From assembly GCF_023078275.1 (NCBI RefSeq), contig NC_062987.1, positions 21,499,772 through 21,563,771 on the forward strand: a stretch of DNA of 64,000 nt, written 5' to 3'. Every line of letters starts with the position of its first letter. Positions within the stretch are counted from its first letter, which is position 1. Positions 53,246 to 64,000 of this stretch are shown here, in pieces. The stretch is from Leguminivora glycinivorella (lineage: Eukaryota > Arthropoda > Insecta > Lepidoptera > Tortricidae). The notes under the pieces were generated by a model. It saw only the letters and a list, made by a program, of their open reading frames with translations, did not search any database and was not told the origin of the DNA. The translations under genes were made by a program, and so were the position numbers.

Positions 53246-53302
53246 CACAGACAGGCACGTCATACTTATAACACCCCATCGTTTTTTCGTCACGGGTTAA
53301 AA
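52901..53302 (-). repeat. Dispersed repeat family A, interrupted
   Basis: ATAACCTAACCACAAAATTAA at 52901, then a foreign 52922-53045 segment starting TCGGGACTTAATCGCG, then the rest of the family A copy to 'cgtcacgggttaaaaa'. Confidence 0.8.
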
Positions 53303-53305
53303 AGA

Positions 53306-53455
53306 AGGCTTTTTAATACTTTCGCAACTGGAGACAAGTGAGATGAAAGATGTGAGAGAACGAGACGATAAGACCTCTGACTGCACTGGTGCACAAAATG
53401 ACTGATGTGAAGTGAGGGACGAATGAATATGTCATGAACCAGACGAGTATTCACA
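53306..53455 (+). repeat. ~150-bp direct repeat, unit 2
   Basis: Same orientation and order as 52653-52815. The family A copy lies between them and touches this unit. Confidence 0.85.
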
Positions 53456-54289
53456 GTTAGTCAGAATAGTATGTTGAACTCAATATCTAACTAAATTTAA
53501 TGGATATTGAAAATGAGCGATTTTTCACAATTTGTTTAATATTGAAAATCAAGAATATTTTACAGAAATAATAAAATAACGCGAGTCTTAATTTCAAAAG
53601 GTTAAGAAAATGTGGAGGCATTCTTTAGATACATTTTGTTTAGAGACAAAAAAGTACAGCAAATATAACATTGTACCTACATTATATAACAAGTCCTTGT
53701 GCGTGTACAATCAAACAATTTGAACCCCAGACCATGTCAAAATGACAAGCAGTAAGACATTAGTAACGTCACGAATAATAATATACTGACGTAAGTCGTC
53801 TAATGTCGAAAGTCTATTAAAAATCACCATTATTTCTATCATATCAAGGTTCCCCTTTCGAAATTACCCGAACATTTCTGTCATTCGAAGTTACTCCAAT
53901 GCACCTTACAATAAAGTCCTAATATCAGATGTTACATCTTTTATATACATACCTACCCAAAAAGGTAAAATGAGCTGTCCAAAAACCACTAACGTGAAGA
54001 TTATCCCAACATAATTAATTAAAACAACAACCCTCAAAGACACGGAAATAATTGTAGCTCGCAAACTGAAATAAATACACCCTCAGAAATAAATACACCC
54101 TCAGAAATAAATACACCCGCGCCTGAGGGTTGCAAATTTGAATTAGGCACTTTTCGTACCAAGGTATATTACCTTTAACATAGTAGAGTATAACTTGAAA
54201 CATGACAGTAATCTAACTATAACTATGTAGTAGTCCTAGAATGCATCGATACTTTTCATCAGGTGGGTTTGTACTTTGTGGTCAAATGA
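53456..54289. other. Mostly unassigned; short tandem
   Basis: CCTCAGAAATAAATACA is repeated about 2.5 times at 54072-54118, directly in tandem. 53730-53760 resembles the inside of the MITE at 24871. Confidence 0.5.
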
Positions 54290-54299
54290 TTGAATGATT

Positions 54300-54460
54300 G
54301 TGGTCCTATGTATATAAGTATGTATTTATCTATTTAAGTATGTATATCGTCGCTTAGCATCCATATTACAAGCTTTGCTTAGTTTGGGGCTAAGTTGATC
54401 TGTGTAAGGGTGTCCCCAATATTTATTTATTTATTTATTTATTTATTTATTGACCTTTTT
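54300..54460 (+). mobile_element. 3' half of tRNA-headed SINE
   Basis: 'gtatgtatatcgtcgcttag', 'caagctttgcttagtttggg', 'ctaagttgatctgtgtaagg' and an (ATTT)n tail at 54420-54452. Same family as 38440-38727. Confidence 0.8.
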
Positions 54461-54461
54461 A

Positions 54462-54705
54462 CTACAAATAACCACAAAATTAAAATTTTGAAAAAACCCC
54501 CGACCGCGACATAGTAGACCGATTTTCATGAAACATGGCTAAGAACACTCCTGACTAACTCAGCTTTCAAACAAAAAAAAAATCTAAATTGATTTATCCG
54601 TAGTTACGGTAGCTACAATGCCACAGACAGACACACACAGACAGACAGACAGACAGACACGTCAAACTTACAACACCTCGTCGTTTTAGCGTCGGGAGTT
54701 AAAAA
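54462..54705 (-). repeat. Dispersed repeat family A, near full length
   Basis: It starts 'aataaccacaaaattaaaat' (TAACC element lost) and ends 'gtcgggagttaaaaaa'. Confidence 0.8.
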
Positions 54706-54869
54706 AGAGCTTGCGATGTCGAATGAAGGTTGAAGGTATTTTACCCTTGGCACAGTAGACGACATTGTCAGTAGGTAATCTAACTGGCGATGCGATGACG
54801 TACGATTTTCGGAGATATTTTACCCTTGGCATACAGGGTGAAATAAAAAGAACCGTTTAAACTTTGCAT

Positions 54870-55440
54870 AGTGACTTTTGAGGTCATAATTAACAACTTT
54901 TGCCTTTCTCATCATTAAAGCTTGTTACATCTAGTCCTCATTTTATGTGCATAAAAATTTATAATCACCTTCCGAATTCGATAAAAAGCTTAAAAAACCT
55001 CAAGTCCTTTAAAAATAAGTTAAAAATATTCCTAATTAATAAATGTTACTACAGTATTAAAGATTACTTTAACGAGACATATGATTAAGTAATGTATCAG
55101 AGTTCACACTATTGTTAAGATATAAATATATTGTTAAACATTATATTTAAGTTAGATGTAAGTATTAGATTTGCTGTGTCCTTACAGGACGTCACACAAA
55201 ACTAACCACACATTATATGTAACACCTTTATATCTGGTTTGTGACATGCAATAAACGATTCTATTCTATTCTATTCTTTTATCATGGGACCAATGGTGAA
55301 ATCACGAAAAAAAATTGGCTGTTCCATAGAAATGACCTGTATCATGACAGTAGAAAAACAACCAATTTTTTTGCGTTTTCAGCATTAGTCCCATAGTCAA
55401 TCTAGTTCATCATGACCTCAAAAGTCAAAGCTGCAAAGCT
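54870..55440. mobile_element. Palindromic MITE family M, split by a LINE
   Basis: 'tgacttttgaggtcataatt' on the left and its complement 'atgacctcaaaagtcaaagc' on the right (to about 55437). The insertion at 54901-55277 separates 'aacaactttt' from 'ttttatcatgggacc'. An uninterrupted relative is at 22060-22230. Confidence 0.75.
54901..55277 (+). mobile_element. 5'-truncated LINE with (TTCTA)n tail
   Basis: It contains the RT C-terminus (frame to 55088: ...FMCIKIYNHLPNSIKSL..., YYSIKDYF), a 3' UTR with 'cctttatatctggtttgtga' and (ATTCT)n at 55258-55277. Bounding CTTTT repeats may be the TSD. Confidence 0.8.
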
Positions 55441-55455
55441 TGACCGATCCTTTTT

Positions 55456-55727
55456 AATCCCCGACGCAAAAACGACGGGGTGTTACAAGTTTGACGTGTC
55501 TGTCTGTGTGTGTGTATATCTGTCTGTCTGTTTTGTCTGTCTGTCTGTGTGTGTGTCTGTCTGTGGCATTGTAGCTCCCGAACGGATGAACCGATTTGAA
55601 TTTAGTTTTTTTTTGTCTGAAAGCTGAGTAAGTCGGCAGTGTTCTTAATAGCCATGTTTCATGAAAATCGGTGTACTATTATGTCGCGGTCGGGGGTTTT
55701 TTCAAAATTTTAATTTTGTGATTAGGT
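55456..55727 (+). repeat. Dispersed repeat family A, near full length
   Basis: CTTTTTAATCCCCGACGC, hairpin, long TGTC/TGTG array, then 'gcggtcgggggttttttcaa' and GTGATTAGGTTA. Confidence 0.85.
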
Positions 55728-56054
55728 TATTATTTCAACGTGTATAGGAGAGTATAATATGAAACATAACAGTAATTTGATTTGAACTGCTATTAAATTC
55801 GTATTTCCGGATTACTTACTGACAAAAATTCTACTCTGGCTTACTGACAAAAGTTCGCCTTAGGGTTCAGAAGGTTATTTTGAACATGTGTAATATGTAA
55901 ATAGTCGGGAAATATCCTTTAACATTAGTATAATTCTCAAGGCATCTCTTACCCCAATTTAATTTTAAATAATTACTGTATGTACTTACCTACCTATTAA
56001 TGTTCAGAATTTCAGAGGAAATGGAGCCATTTGAATTTTGAATAATAATATTGT

Positions 56055-56312
56055 TTTTAACCCCCGACGCAAAAACGGATAAGGGGTGTTATAAGTTTGA
56101 CGTGTCTGTCTGTTTGTCTGTATGTCTGTCTGTCTTTCCGTGTGTGTGCCTGTCTGTAGCATCGTAGCTCCCGAACGGATGAACCGATTTAGATTTCGTT
56201 TTTTTGTTTGAAAGCTGAGTTAGTTAGGAGTGTTATAAGCCATGTTTCATGAAAATCGGTCCACTATGTCGCGGTCGGGGGTTTTTTCAAAATTTTAATT
56301 TTGTGGTTAGGT
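56055..56312 (+). repeat. Dispersed repeat family A, near full length
   Basis: GTTTTTAACCCCCGACGC to TTGTGGTTAGGTTA. The hairpin has a small insertion (cggataagg). Confidence 0.85.
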
Positions 56313-56484
56313 TATTTTAATGAAATGAACGACGTAATTAAAACTCTTTCTTCAACCTTTCCTGTCTTAGGATATTTAGGTTCTGTTTCGGAGCTTTGAT
56401 TTTTCTAATTTTTCTATAGGTACCACTTTACTAGGTACAGTCACTTGCAAAAATATGTATTAAAAAATCGTCCCAAAAATATGG

Positions 56485-56622
56485 TACAGTCGCCATCAGA
56501 TATATAAGAGCGCCCGAGGTACTCAAAGATATCTGAACACGCCTCTATTGCCTAGGCGTTAGAGGCGTGTTCAGATATTTTTGAGTACCTCGGGCGCTCT
56601 TATATATCTGATGGCGACTGTA
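56485..56622. mobile_element. Palindromic Tc1/mariner-type MITE
   Basis: TACAGTCGCCATCAGATATA to its complement ending GGCGACTGTA, with TA at both edges. Arms of about 60 bp pair with one or two mismatches around ATTGCCTAGGCGTT. Confidence 0.9.
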
Positions 56623-56686
56623 CTAGGATCTTATTATACCGAACCAAGATGATATGGGACATATTTTTGAGTAAAATAATTATTTT

Positions 56687-56815
56687 TGTCGCTTAACTTC
56701 AAAACTGGGTTAATCCATTCTGCCATAAGGTTGATTATCTTTCAGATCATATTATATTTTTTTCATATTCAACCTTAAAACAGAATGGACTTACCAAGTT
56801 TGAAGTTAAGCGACA
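56687..56815. mobile_element. Small MITE with ~48-bp imperfect TIRs
   Basis: TGTCGCTTAACTTCAAAACT to the complement AAGTTAAGCGACA at about 56815. Confidence 0.75.
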
Positions 56816-57185
56816 GATTTTTACACTTAACTGTACATAAAATGCCTCAAAAACTCTTTTCTCTGGCTATGTCTGCAGAACTGGGAGCTTGCAACTTAAA
56901 CTAAGTTAATACCAAACTCCGACCCGTAAATTATGGATTTAAAACTAATCCCTCTGTCGCCGAGGCAGACTTACGGCGGTCTTAGCCGTTATCTAACCTG
57001 CGGTTAACGGCGAATTAACGGGGTGCTTAACAGAGAGATTTTTAAACGGCCGTTAAGTTGGGGTTGATTGGAAGGGGTTATCCAGAATTTTTATGAAGTA
57101 AAGGGCATTGAGACTTTAAAAATGATAGCAGCATTAGCAGCATCTGGTAGGCATAATTCTACTTTTTTTAATACTGTTTTGGTAG

Positions 57186-57297
57186 GAAACAAGCATATAA
57201 CCCGCCTGATGGTAAGCAGATTTCGTTGCCCATGGACGCTTCCTCCAGATGTGTTGACCCTAATATTACACAACCTCATTGAGGTCTGGCAGCTTTA
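57186..57297 (-). mobile_element. Retroelement family D, diverged copy
   Basis: 'gaaacaagcatataacccgc', 'ctgatggtaagcagatttcg', 'cctcattgaggtctggcagc'. It joins the A/T-run of the next copy directly. Confidence 0.6.
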
Positions 57298-57780
57298 CTT
57301 TTTTTTTTAATATACTAAGTCGGTGGCAAACAAGCATACGGCCCACCTGATGTAAAGCGGTCACCGTAACCTGTGGACGCCTGCAACTCAAACAGTGTCA
57401 CATGCGCGTTGCCACCCTATTAGAAACTTGTACACTCCCTTTTGCTGTGTTAAGTACACAGCAAAAAGGAATGTACAATTTCTAAGGAGGGTTCGGGTTG
57501 CCGACGACTCAAAGGACAACAGACGGAACAAGTTAGTTCCGTAAGTCCTCCCGTCATCAGCACACCGCACCCTCGTTGAGCTCTGGCAGCCTTACTCACC
57601 GCCAGGAACACAACACTATGAGTAGGGTCTAGTGCTATTTGGCTGCGGTCTTCTGTAAGGCGGAGGTACTACCCCAGTTGGGATCTTCTCTAGATTCGAG
57701 CGAGACGATATCCGCTGTGCTGTGCCCTACCACACAAAGCGGAATATCCTCCTCCTATATCATTCGCTATGCCCTACCTC
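57297..57780 (-). mobile_element. Retroelement family D, second main copy
   Basis: It matches 23648-24137 throughout, including the internal hairpin (57427-57482), which here is slightly shorter. Confidence 0.8.
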
Positions 57781-57935
57781 CTACTTACCACCAGAAAGGA
57801 AACCTTATAACTAGAGTAGGTATAAATGTTACCTATTTAGCAGCGATTCAGTTGTCCTTTGCTATTAGATTTGAAATGAATACCTAATTGCAAATGAAAT
57901 GTTTTGCCGGGGTCTCTCCTAACAAAATTATTACC

Positions 57936-58104
57936 TGTGTGCGTAGCCGAATGCACAAATTCTCACGAAACGCTCACGATAATATCTTTCGTAGCTATCT
58001 ATCTCTATCGCTCTTGCGTATTGGCGCGACAGAGCCAGACTACATTTCTGCAGCGTTTGGGTGGCATTTCGCGTCGCAGAAATGCCTTTCGGCTACGGGG
58101 CCTG
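57936..58104. repeat. Dispersed repeat family C, opposite orientation
   Basis: TGTGCGTAGCCGAATG to GGCTACGGGGCCT. Resembles the inverted unit at 27552-27710. Confidence 0.8.
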
Positions 58105-58144
58105 ATGAGACTCGCTGCTGTGAGATAAGGTAAAGTTCGAATCA

Positions 58145-58258
58145 GGGGTACCATGAAGGGCATGAAGTGCTAAAGCCGTTCAGTTTAGGTTGAGAGAGAG
58201 GGACAGAGCTATGGAAGTGCTTTAGTGTGTGGCTTTAGCACTTCATGGTAACCCCCCA
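58145..58258. repeat. Imperfect inverted repeat
   Basis: GGGGTACCATGAAGGGC...GTGCTAAAGCC faces GGCTTTAGCACTTCATGGTAACCCC. Confidence 0.75.
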
Positions 58259-58609
58259 GGTCGTATAGGTATTATGCAGATAATAGTTGAGTTATTATCT
58301 CGAATGATACTGATAACGATACGTCACGATAAGTGGCCATTATATCGCTAACGACACTTGCTATTGCGAAATGTATGTGTCAGTTATGGACTTTCGGAGC
58401 TGCGGAGCAATTTCTGATTGATTGCGATAAGAATTTGAAGATATGTATATTATAAAGTTTAAGAAAGAAGGTGGTATAGGGACATACTTAATCTATCATG
58501 CATAGACGTGTATTTATTACAACTAAATTGCTACGAGTACACTACCGTAATGGCTTACACAGTCATGAAAAACACTGCCGCTTTACATACTACTATACTA
58601 AACTGCCTG

Positions 58610-58860
58610 CCCGTGTGGTGACGGGTTAAGAATTTCACCACCCCCTTTTTTCCCGTGGGTGTCGTAGAAGGCGACTGTGGGATATGGGTTATATTGTGGC
58701 GTAGGCGAGAGGCTGGTAACCTGTCACTGCAATGTCACAGTTTCGTTTTCTTTCAACCCCTTATTTGCCAAGAGTGGCACTGAAACTTGAGTAGTTTCAT
58801 GTGCTCTGCCTACCCCTTCATGGGATACAGGCGTGAGTGTATGATTGTATGTATGTAGAC
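58610..58860 (+). repeat. Dispersed repeat family B, full layout
   Basis: 'cgtgtggtgacgggttaaga' to 'gggatacaggcgtgagtgta', followed by a short (TATG) run. Confidence 0.85.
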
Positions 58861-59352
58861 TAAACTTCACAAGATATTGACGAAAATTTCAAGTGTCACC
58901 GAACTCATCCCAGTTGAAAAATCTTCTATACCCACTAGGTAAGACCGGTCGTCAAATAAACTTGAAATTGTCTACATCTTCCCTAACCTTCTCAACGCAC
59001 ACTTAAACCCTATTATTGCTTGATTCCCACCATACGTTCGCTCATATCACTCGCCATAATTCCTTTCATCACACAGGTAACAAACACATGCACTTTCAAA
59101 CCACCTAACTACGCTCTCATTTACATAAAACTTTTGACTTTATAACGCTGGTAATAAATGTGAGTTTGGTTAGAAATGGGGGGTGTGAGATAGGACCTTT
59201 TTGGAAATGATGTGATTCCCCCGTTTAACAGTGATGCGTGTTACGGAGAGTTAAATGTTGCAAAAATTGAGGATTTTGGAAACCTGAAAATGATGTAATT
59301 TGAAAATGGTGATAAAGTGATTGATCATTATACGTTTCGTGGATGCAAAAAT

Positions 59353-59525
59353 ATTTAGTACATTGTGCAACAAGGGGAGGAAGTTGAATATTACTAACGA
59401 GAGTAAGTTAAATCGCGACGGCTTGCCAGAGCAATTTAAAGACTCGAGTTAGTAATATTCATACTCCCCGAGTTACACACAATGTTTTTCATCACACTCG
59501 CAATGTAAAAAATATGTAAATAGAT
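59353..59525 (-). repeat. Dispersed repeat family N, copy 2
   Basis: 'cattgtgcaacaaggggagg' through 'acactcgcaatgtaaaaaat', inverted relative to 23470-23605, with ~35 extra bases in the middle. Confidence 0.75.
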
Positions 59526-60166
59526 GTAAAAAAGTCAAGTACGTTATGAGAAATTTCATTATTCCTTTAGGAGAACGATTTTTCTATCTCACGCTCCGCC
59601 TTGTCCTATTTTTTTTTTCTATTTATTGGGGTAAACAAACAGCCACTACAAGATGTGCTTAGTAAGTCATTAATTAATACAACGTTTACAATATGTGTGG
59701 CCCACACCGCTTACCGCTAATTAGTATAAAGTAATTTACATTCAAAGCAAAAACTACAGATCGCTTCACTCACGAAAACGCATATAATCATATGAATGTT
59801 TATCTATTAAGTATTAGATTTTAGCAAGCATGTGTTTTTGTGAATGACACGATCAATCTTCACCTACAGTCTTAAGGACTTTCAGTGTTAATTAAATTAT
59901 TAATAATTTTATACTAGGAAGTTATAAAAGCCGTATTTGCTACGCTTGTTGAGCCTATACATATAAATATATTTTTAATAACTCGATAACAATACAAATT
60001 AAGGCATTATCTTTTTAAACAAATTTACTGTAATTCACCAGGTTAATTACAGTAAACCTACAGAACCCTTCCCTTAAAATTAACGGAAATCAATAAAAAC
60101 ACGTTGTATATTAACAGTTTACATATGCATATTATTATAAGCGGGTTTATCGTCGAATATAATTAT
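59526..60166. other. Unassigned intergenic DNA
   Basis: Nothing recognised. Confidence 0.5.
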
Positions 60167-60380
60167 AACCTAACCAAAAAATTAAAATTTTGAAAAAACC
60201 CCCGACCGCGACATAGTAGACCGATATTCATGAAACATGGGTAAGAGCGCTCCCGACTAATTCAGCTTTCAAACAAAAAAAAAACTAAATCTACATCGGT
60301 TCATCCGTTCGGGAGCTACGATGCCACAGACAGACACACACGCAGACAGACAGACGACACTTATAACACACCGTCGTATA
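60167..60380 (-). repeat. Dispersed repeat family A
   Basis: ATAACCTAACC to 'ataacacaccgtcgt', truncated in the hairpin end. Confidence 0.8.
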
Positions 60381-61265
60381 ACAAGTTAATTAAAGCAGTT
60401 CATATCTGGCTGGGCATTACCGGCCAAACAAAAGAATCATAACTGGCTGGCCATTACCGGGCCAAACAAAAGAAACTCGCTATCAGATCGGAGTTTGTAC
60501 ATACGGAATGGCAATTAATTAGGCTATCTGATTGAAGTGACAACCTTGTGTGAAGAGGGCATGTTGGACAGTAACAGCTAAGCGATAATCATGGTCTATT
60601 GTTAAATTGGACTTACTATTGTCCCGGATTTGTAAGTTCACATTTTTGACACATTTGTTTTGAAGTATGTTGCGATGTGGCTAAGACGTATCGTTTGCCA
60701 AATCTAACGATTAATTTCGAATTGGTGAATCGATTAGGCCCTATGTACAAGGAGGCGCTTAAACAAATATACGATTTCTGTCAACTTACTGAAATGTCAT
60801 TTGAATCGAAATGACAGACTGCCACAACACTAGTTTAAAAATAGAAATGAATGATAAATGACATAATAAGTAAATCCTGCATGATAAACTAATATCGTAA
60901 AATACTCACTAACGAAGATCCGCAAAAATGTAACATGTGTTAGATTATGTTTAAAGTAAGCGAAATATTGTTTTTAAGTACTTGATTTTTTTAAATATTA
61001 TTACAGGATTTTATTTAATATTTCATTAGGTTGCGCGAGTTTACGTATTGTGGGCGCTGTCATGTGTCAAAAAGAGGTTCTTACAGCTTTGGGACAATAC
61101 GTTAACTCACAAGACGATCAGAAAACTTCAAAATTGTCTACTTAATTACGCTATAAATATCACACATTAGTACCATTACATTTTCTCACGCACTTAATAA
61201 AGCCTTTTAAGTAAAATTAAGAAACTTCATTGCAATAGCAATATATTTAATATGATGAATATCAT
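60381..61265. other. Unassigned intergenic DNA
   Basis: A 27-bp phrase 'tggctggccattaccggcc...aaacaaaagaa' is repeated at about 60408-60432 and 60441-60470. No gene seen. Confidence 0.5.
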
Positions 61266-61572
61266 AGGCTAGAGCGCTGGCGGAGGTCACGGTTCGAACC
61301 CCGACCCCGACTCGCACCAACGAGTTTTTCGGAACTTATGTGCAAAATGTAATTTGATATTTGCCAGTTGCTCTTCGGTGACTTAAGGTTCAACATTGGG
61401 AGGAAACCGAACCCCAATAAGGCCTAGTTACGCTAAGGGTTGGAAGGTCAAATGGCAGTCGCGTTGGCTTTGGCAGGCACTCTTGGGATTAATCGGCAAG
61501 GCGGACTCCAGGCTCCCACAAGCCGTGGTAAATGCTGGGATAACGCAAGGAGGATGACGGACTTTAAGAAAA
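61266..61572 (+). mobile_element. tRNA-derived SINE
   Basis: Box B GGTTCGAACCC at 61291, then 'cgagtttttcggaacttatg', 'gccagttgctcttcggtgac', 'aataaggcctagttacgcta', 'gggttggaaggtcaaatggc' and 'gataacgcaaggaggatgac'. The order is that of a common lepidopteran SINE. The 5' end of the tRNA head (box A) is incomplete. Confidence 0.85.
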
Positions 61573-61602
61573 CAAATCTCTAAGCAGTATCAATAAATTA
61601 TT

Positions 61603-61660
61603 AAGTTTTTTTTTTTTTTTTTTATACTATGTCGGTGGCAAACAAGTATACGGTCCGTAA
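61603..61660 (-). mobile_element. Retroelement family D, 3' end only
   Basis: T-run at 61605-61622, then 'tactatgtcggtggcaaaca' and 'gtatacggtccg'. Strongly truncated. Confidence 0.7.
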
Positions 61661-61817
61661 GTAATTTATTAGTCATCAACTTATTATTTAAGAAATTTTC
61701 TTACACAAGCTACTTCCTTTTATCGTCACTTGACACTCTTAATACTAAATTAAAACTAATAAAAAACCTGTTACAATTTAGTAACCAAACCCACATCCTC
61801 TACAATCATCCATAGTA

Positions 61818-62061
61818 ATATTAATGGGAAAGTGTGTCTGTCAGAGTGTGTGTGTTTGTTTGTCCGTCTTTCACGGCAAAATGGACCGACGAATTGACGT
61901 ATTTTTTTAAGTGGAGGTAGTTGAAGGGATGGAGAGTGACATAGGCTACTTTTTGTCTCTTTCTAATAAGCCACTTTCCTAAAATGAGTGGTGGAAGTTT
62001 TTATGGAGTATTCCGCAATTTTCTAATGTAACGCGAGCGAAGCCGCGGGTAAACGCTAGTC
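61818..62061 (+). repeat. Dispersed repeat family I, copy 2
   Basis: 'atgggaaagtgtgtctgtca', 'ccgtctttcacggcaaaatg', 'gagagtgacataggctactt' and 'gcgggtaaacgctagtc'. Inverted relative to 15436-15625 and longer. Confidence 0.75.
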
Positions 62062-62756
62062 TTTTATAATTGTAAGCCTTATTTTGACGAAATAAAGTCT
62101 ACTTATATAGTCAATGAAGAAAGCTGAGTCATCTTAACTAGATCAACTATAGAATGACCAATTATATACCATATATACAAGCCATACGGTCTAACTATGA
62201 CTAGTTGGAAGAGATATGGTAACCGGACTAATTCTAGGGCACATAATAATATGAGTGCAGGTTATTAAATGTCGGACGTTCACCTGCGACTGGGTATTAT
62301 ATGTTAGTGTAGACGTGTGAAATGTCATAAGTATATCGCAACATGTCAATGGGGGCTATCGCGTATGAATTTTCCGCTAGGGGCGCTGCTGACGCGTGAA
62401 GTCCAAAAAACTACTACTACTACTGGTTTTGGCGGGCTTCGTGACATAAATTATAATTTCTTCAATTTACCTGTTGAAAAGTGATCTCCTTCGTGAATTT
62501 ATCGCAAATATGAATTATTTGGCGATGAATGTGAACGTTTTGAAAGCGGAATTGAGCATTTCTTATTTTTTTGGCATTTTTTTTATTTTGATTTTTTTAG
62601 GGAATTTTAGGTCAATTGTACTCCCCATACAACCATTTCAGTCGCAAAATCTTCAAATCAGTAACTAACTGTCAAATGTGACATAACGCGTGGTAACGTC
62701 GTGCAAACAATGCGGCCGTATTGATACAATAACAAAATGTAGTCGTCGTGTGCACT
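62062..62756. other. Mostly unassigned; family H fragment inside
   Basis: 62556-62625 is the inverted match of 13974-14042. No gene called. Confidence 0.45.
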
Positions 62757-62925
62757 CGTTACGGTAACAAAATGTGTACGAATTTGTGGCTGTCAATGTC
62801 ACTGTCAGAATGACTTTTAACGACACTTTATTAGTCGACGTTTGCACACATAACGGTAACAACATGTGGACGAATTTGTGGCTGTCATTGTCACTGTCAG
62901 AACGGTTTCTGACAGTGACATTGAC
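62757..62925. repeat. Tandem ~90-bp repeat ending in a hairpin
   Basis: 'acggtaacaa', 'gacgaatttgtggctgtcat' and 'tgtcactgtcagaa' occur at about 62760-62812 and 62850-62903. TGTCACTGTCAGAA then CGGT then TTCTGACAGTGACA (62890-62921) makes a perfect hairpin. Confidence 0.8.
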
Positions 62926-63502
62926 AGAATTTGTACACACATGTGTAGGTCTGATTACCGAACTGCTCCTAAACCACTGTATCCGCAAATGACAATCTGA
63001 AATACGAAGGTTTCTCAAACTGTCTTGTGAAGTTGTGGACTGGTTGCTTTGAATCATTTAAATATGAGCGAATTAAATAATAATAAACGACGACGACCAT
63101 TTAAGACCCCTTACTCCTTAGAGCGCTCATCAATTTCACGAAACGGCCATCGATAGATGGCGTTGGCGCTCGGTACGCGAGCACCGGCAACTCAACGCGC
63201 GTTTCAACGCAGACACGAATAATCTTGATAGTTTTGAATTAAATTGCTAATAACATAATTTTCAATTTTATATGGGGACTCTTTATTTAATTTCATATTC
63301 ATGGTATGGTAGTAGTAAATAAGGTATATGAATGTAGTAAAAGTATAGTATTAGTCTACATGTACATATATAAATTCAGGTTTCCTAATTGATTGATTCA
63401 ACAACCAACACCGCTGAGCCGAAACTACGAAAGCTAGAAAGTCGAAATTTGTATAGATTGCATTAACAAAATTTCGAAGAGATAAGAATCGATTATGAAA
63501 AT

Positions 63503-63640
63503 TTAAGTAAGTAAGTAAGTAAATATTCTTTATTGCACCACAAGGATAACAGATTACAAATAGCAGACATTAAACATATTAATTATTAATTTACACCCCT
63601 AGTAGAGGGAAAAAGGGGGTGAAAGTTTGTAGCGGGATCA
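63503..63640 (-). mobile_element. LINE 3' end with (TTAC)n tail
   Basis: GTAAGTAAGTAAGTAA at 63504-63520, then 'tattctttattgcaccacaa' in the style of 18-60 and 13745-13775. No coding sequence. Confidence 0.6.
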
Positions 63641-63717
63641 ATTTGTTTTTTTTTTATTAGGAAAATTTTAGTTAGGAACTTGAAATTAGAGAATAGTTTA
63701 ATAGTGATTTCTGTTTT

Positions 63718-64000
63718 TTAGGGTTCCGTAGTCAACTAGGAACTCTTATAGTTTCGCCATGTCTGTCTGTCCATCCGTTCGTCCGTCCGTCCGTCCGTCC
63801 GTCCGTCCGTCCGTGGATAATCTCAGTAACCGTAAGCACTAGAAAGCTGAAATTTAGTAACAATATGTATATCAATCACGTCAACAAAGTGCAAAAATGA
63901 AAAATGGAAAAAAATGTTTTATTAGTGTAAAGTGTAAAGTGGGGGCTGATTTTTTTTTTCATTCCAACCCCAACGTGTGATATATTTTTGGATAGGTATA
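63718..64000 (+). repeat. Dispersed repeat with (CCGT)n microsatellite, cut by window end
   Basis: 'agggttccgtagtcaactag', 'atagtttcgccatgtctgtc', (GTCC)n at 63779-63815, 'agctgaaatttagtaacaat', 'aaagtgggggctga'. It is a layout I know from lepidopteran genomes, with no second copy here. Confidence 0.7.

Noticed and set aside
62665..63057. 130-aa minus ORF
   Set aside because: It spans a tandem repeat and hairpin, and its Thr/Ser/Asn-rich sequence is that of the repeat unit.
63779..63815. Possible CRISPR-like regular repeats
   Set aside because: A simple (CCGT)n microsatellite in a dispersed repeat. No spacers; CRISPR arrays are not expected in an insect genome.

Overview
The window is AT-rich, repeat-saturated eukaryotic DNA. 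It looks lepidopteran, probably a moth. The reasons are a CYP6-clade insect P450, tRNA-derived SINE families whose arrangement I recognise from Lepidoptera, a Ty3/gypsy element with the hallmarks of the CsRn1/Kabuki group, and many short palindromic elements and microsatellite-bearing dispersed repeats. I see one convincing host protein-coding gene: an intact, uninterrupted cytochrome P450 at 8817-10334 (+).

Layout. 1-7870: a 5'-truncated non-LTR retrotransposon nested in a TTAA-flanked MITE whose uninterrupted relative lies at 5827-6343, a 2.1-kb near-perfect palindrome (2577-4693), and a dead non-LTR copy cut in two by a second retroelement. 8229-10334: a 41-bp tandem array, then the P450. 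10850-28200: dense dispersed repeats, palindromic MITEs, SINEs and tandem arrays, with no convincing host gene. 28205-29286: nested transposons, including a pair of divergently oriented tRNA-like genes with full cloverleaves. 32883-38316: a complete young LTR retrotransposon with two 716-bp LTRs, 4-bp TSD, tRNA-Trp-type PBS, gag, pol and PPT. 38317-48460: SINEs, MITEs, a dead Tc1 transposase inside a TIR element, and several non-LTR tails and fragments. 48460-64000: mainly copies of three dispersed families, called here A (with GACA/TGTC microsatellite), B and C, plus SINEs.

Functionally, the P450 is the only likely cellular gene; everything else is selfish DNA or unassigned. The LTR element has all parts expected for retrotransposition, joined by an apparent -1 frameshift signal (GGGAAAC followed by a potential pseudoknot) in the gag/pol overlap. 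The other transposase and reverse-transcriptase sequences are truncated or broken. Several insertions can be dated relative to each other because an unoccupied paralogue of the target, or an interrupted reading frame, lies in the same window.

Most repeat boundaries were read by eye from internal comparison; expect errors of some tens of bases where no TSD or TIR is named. Family letters (A, B, C and so on) are labels for this window only.
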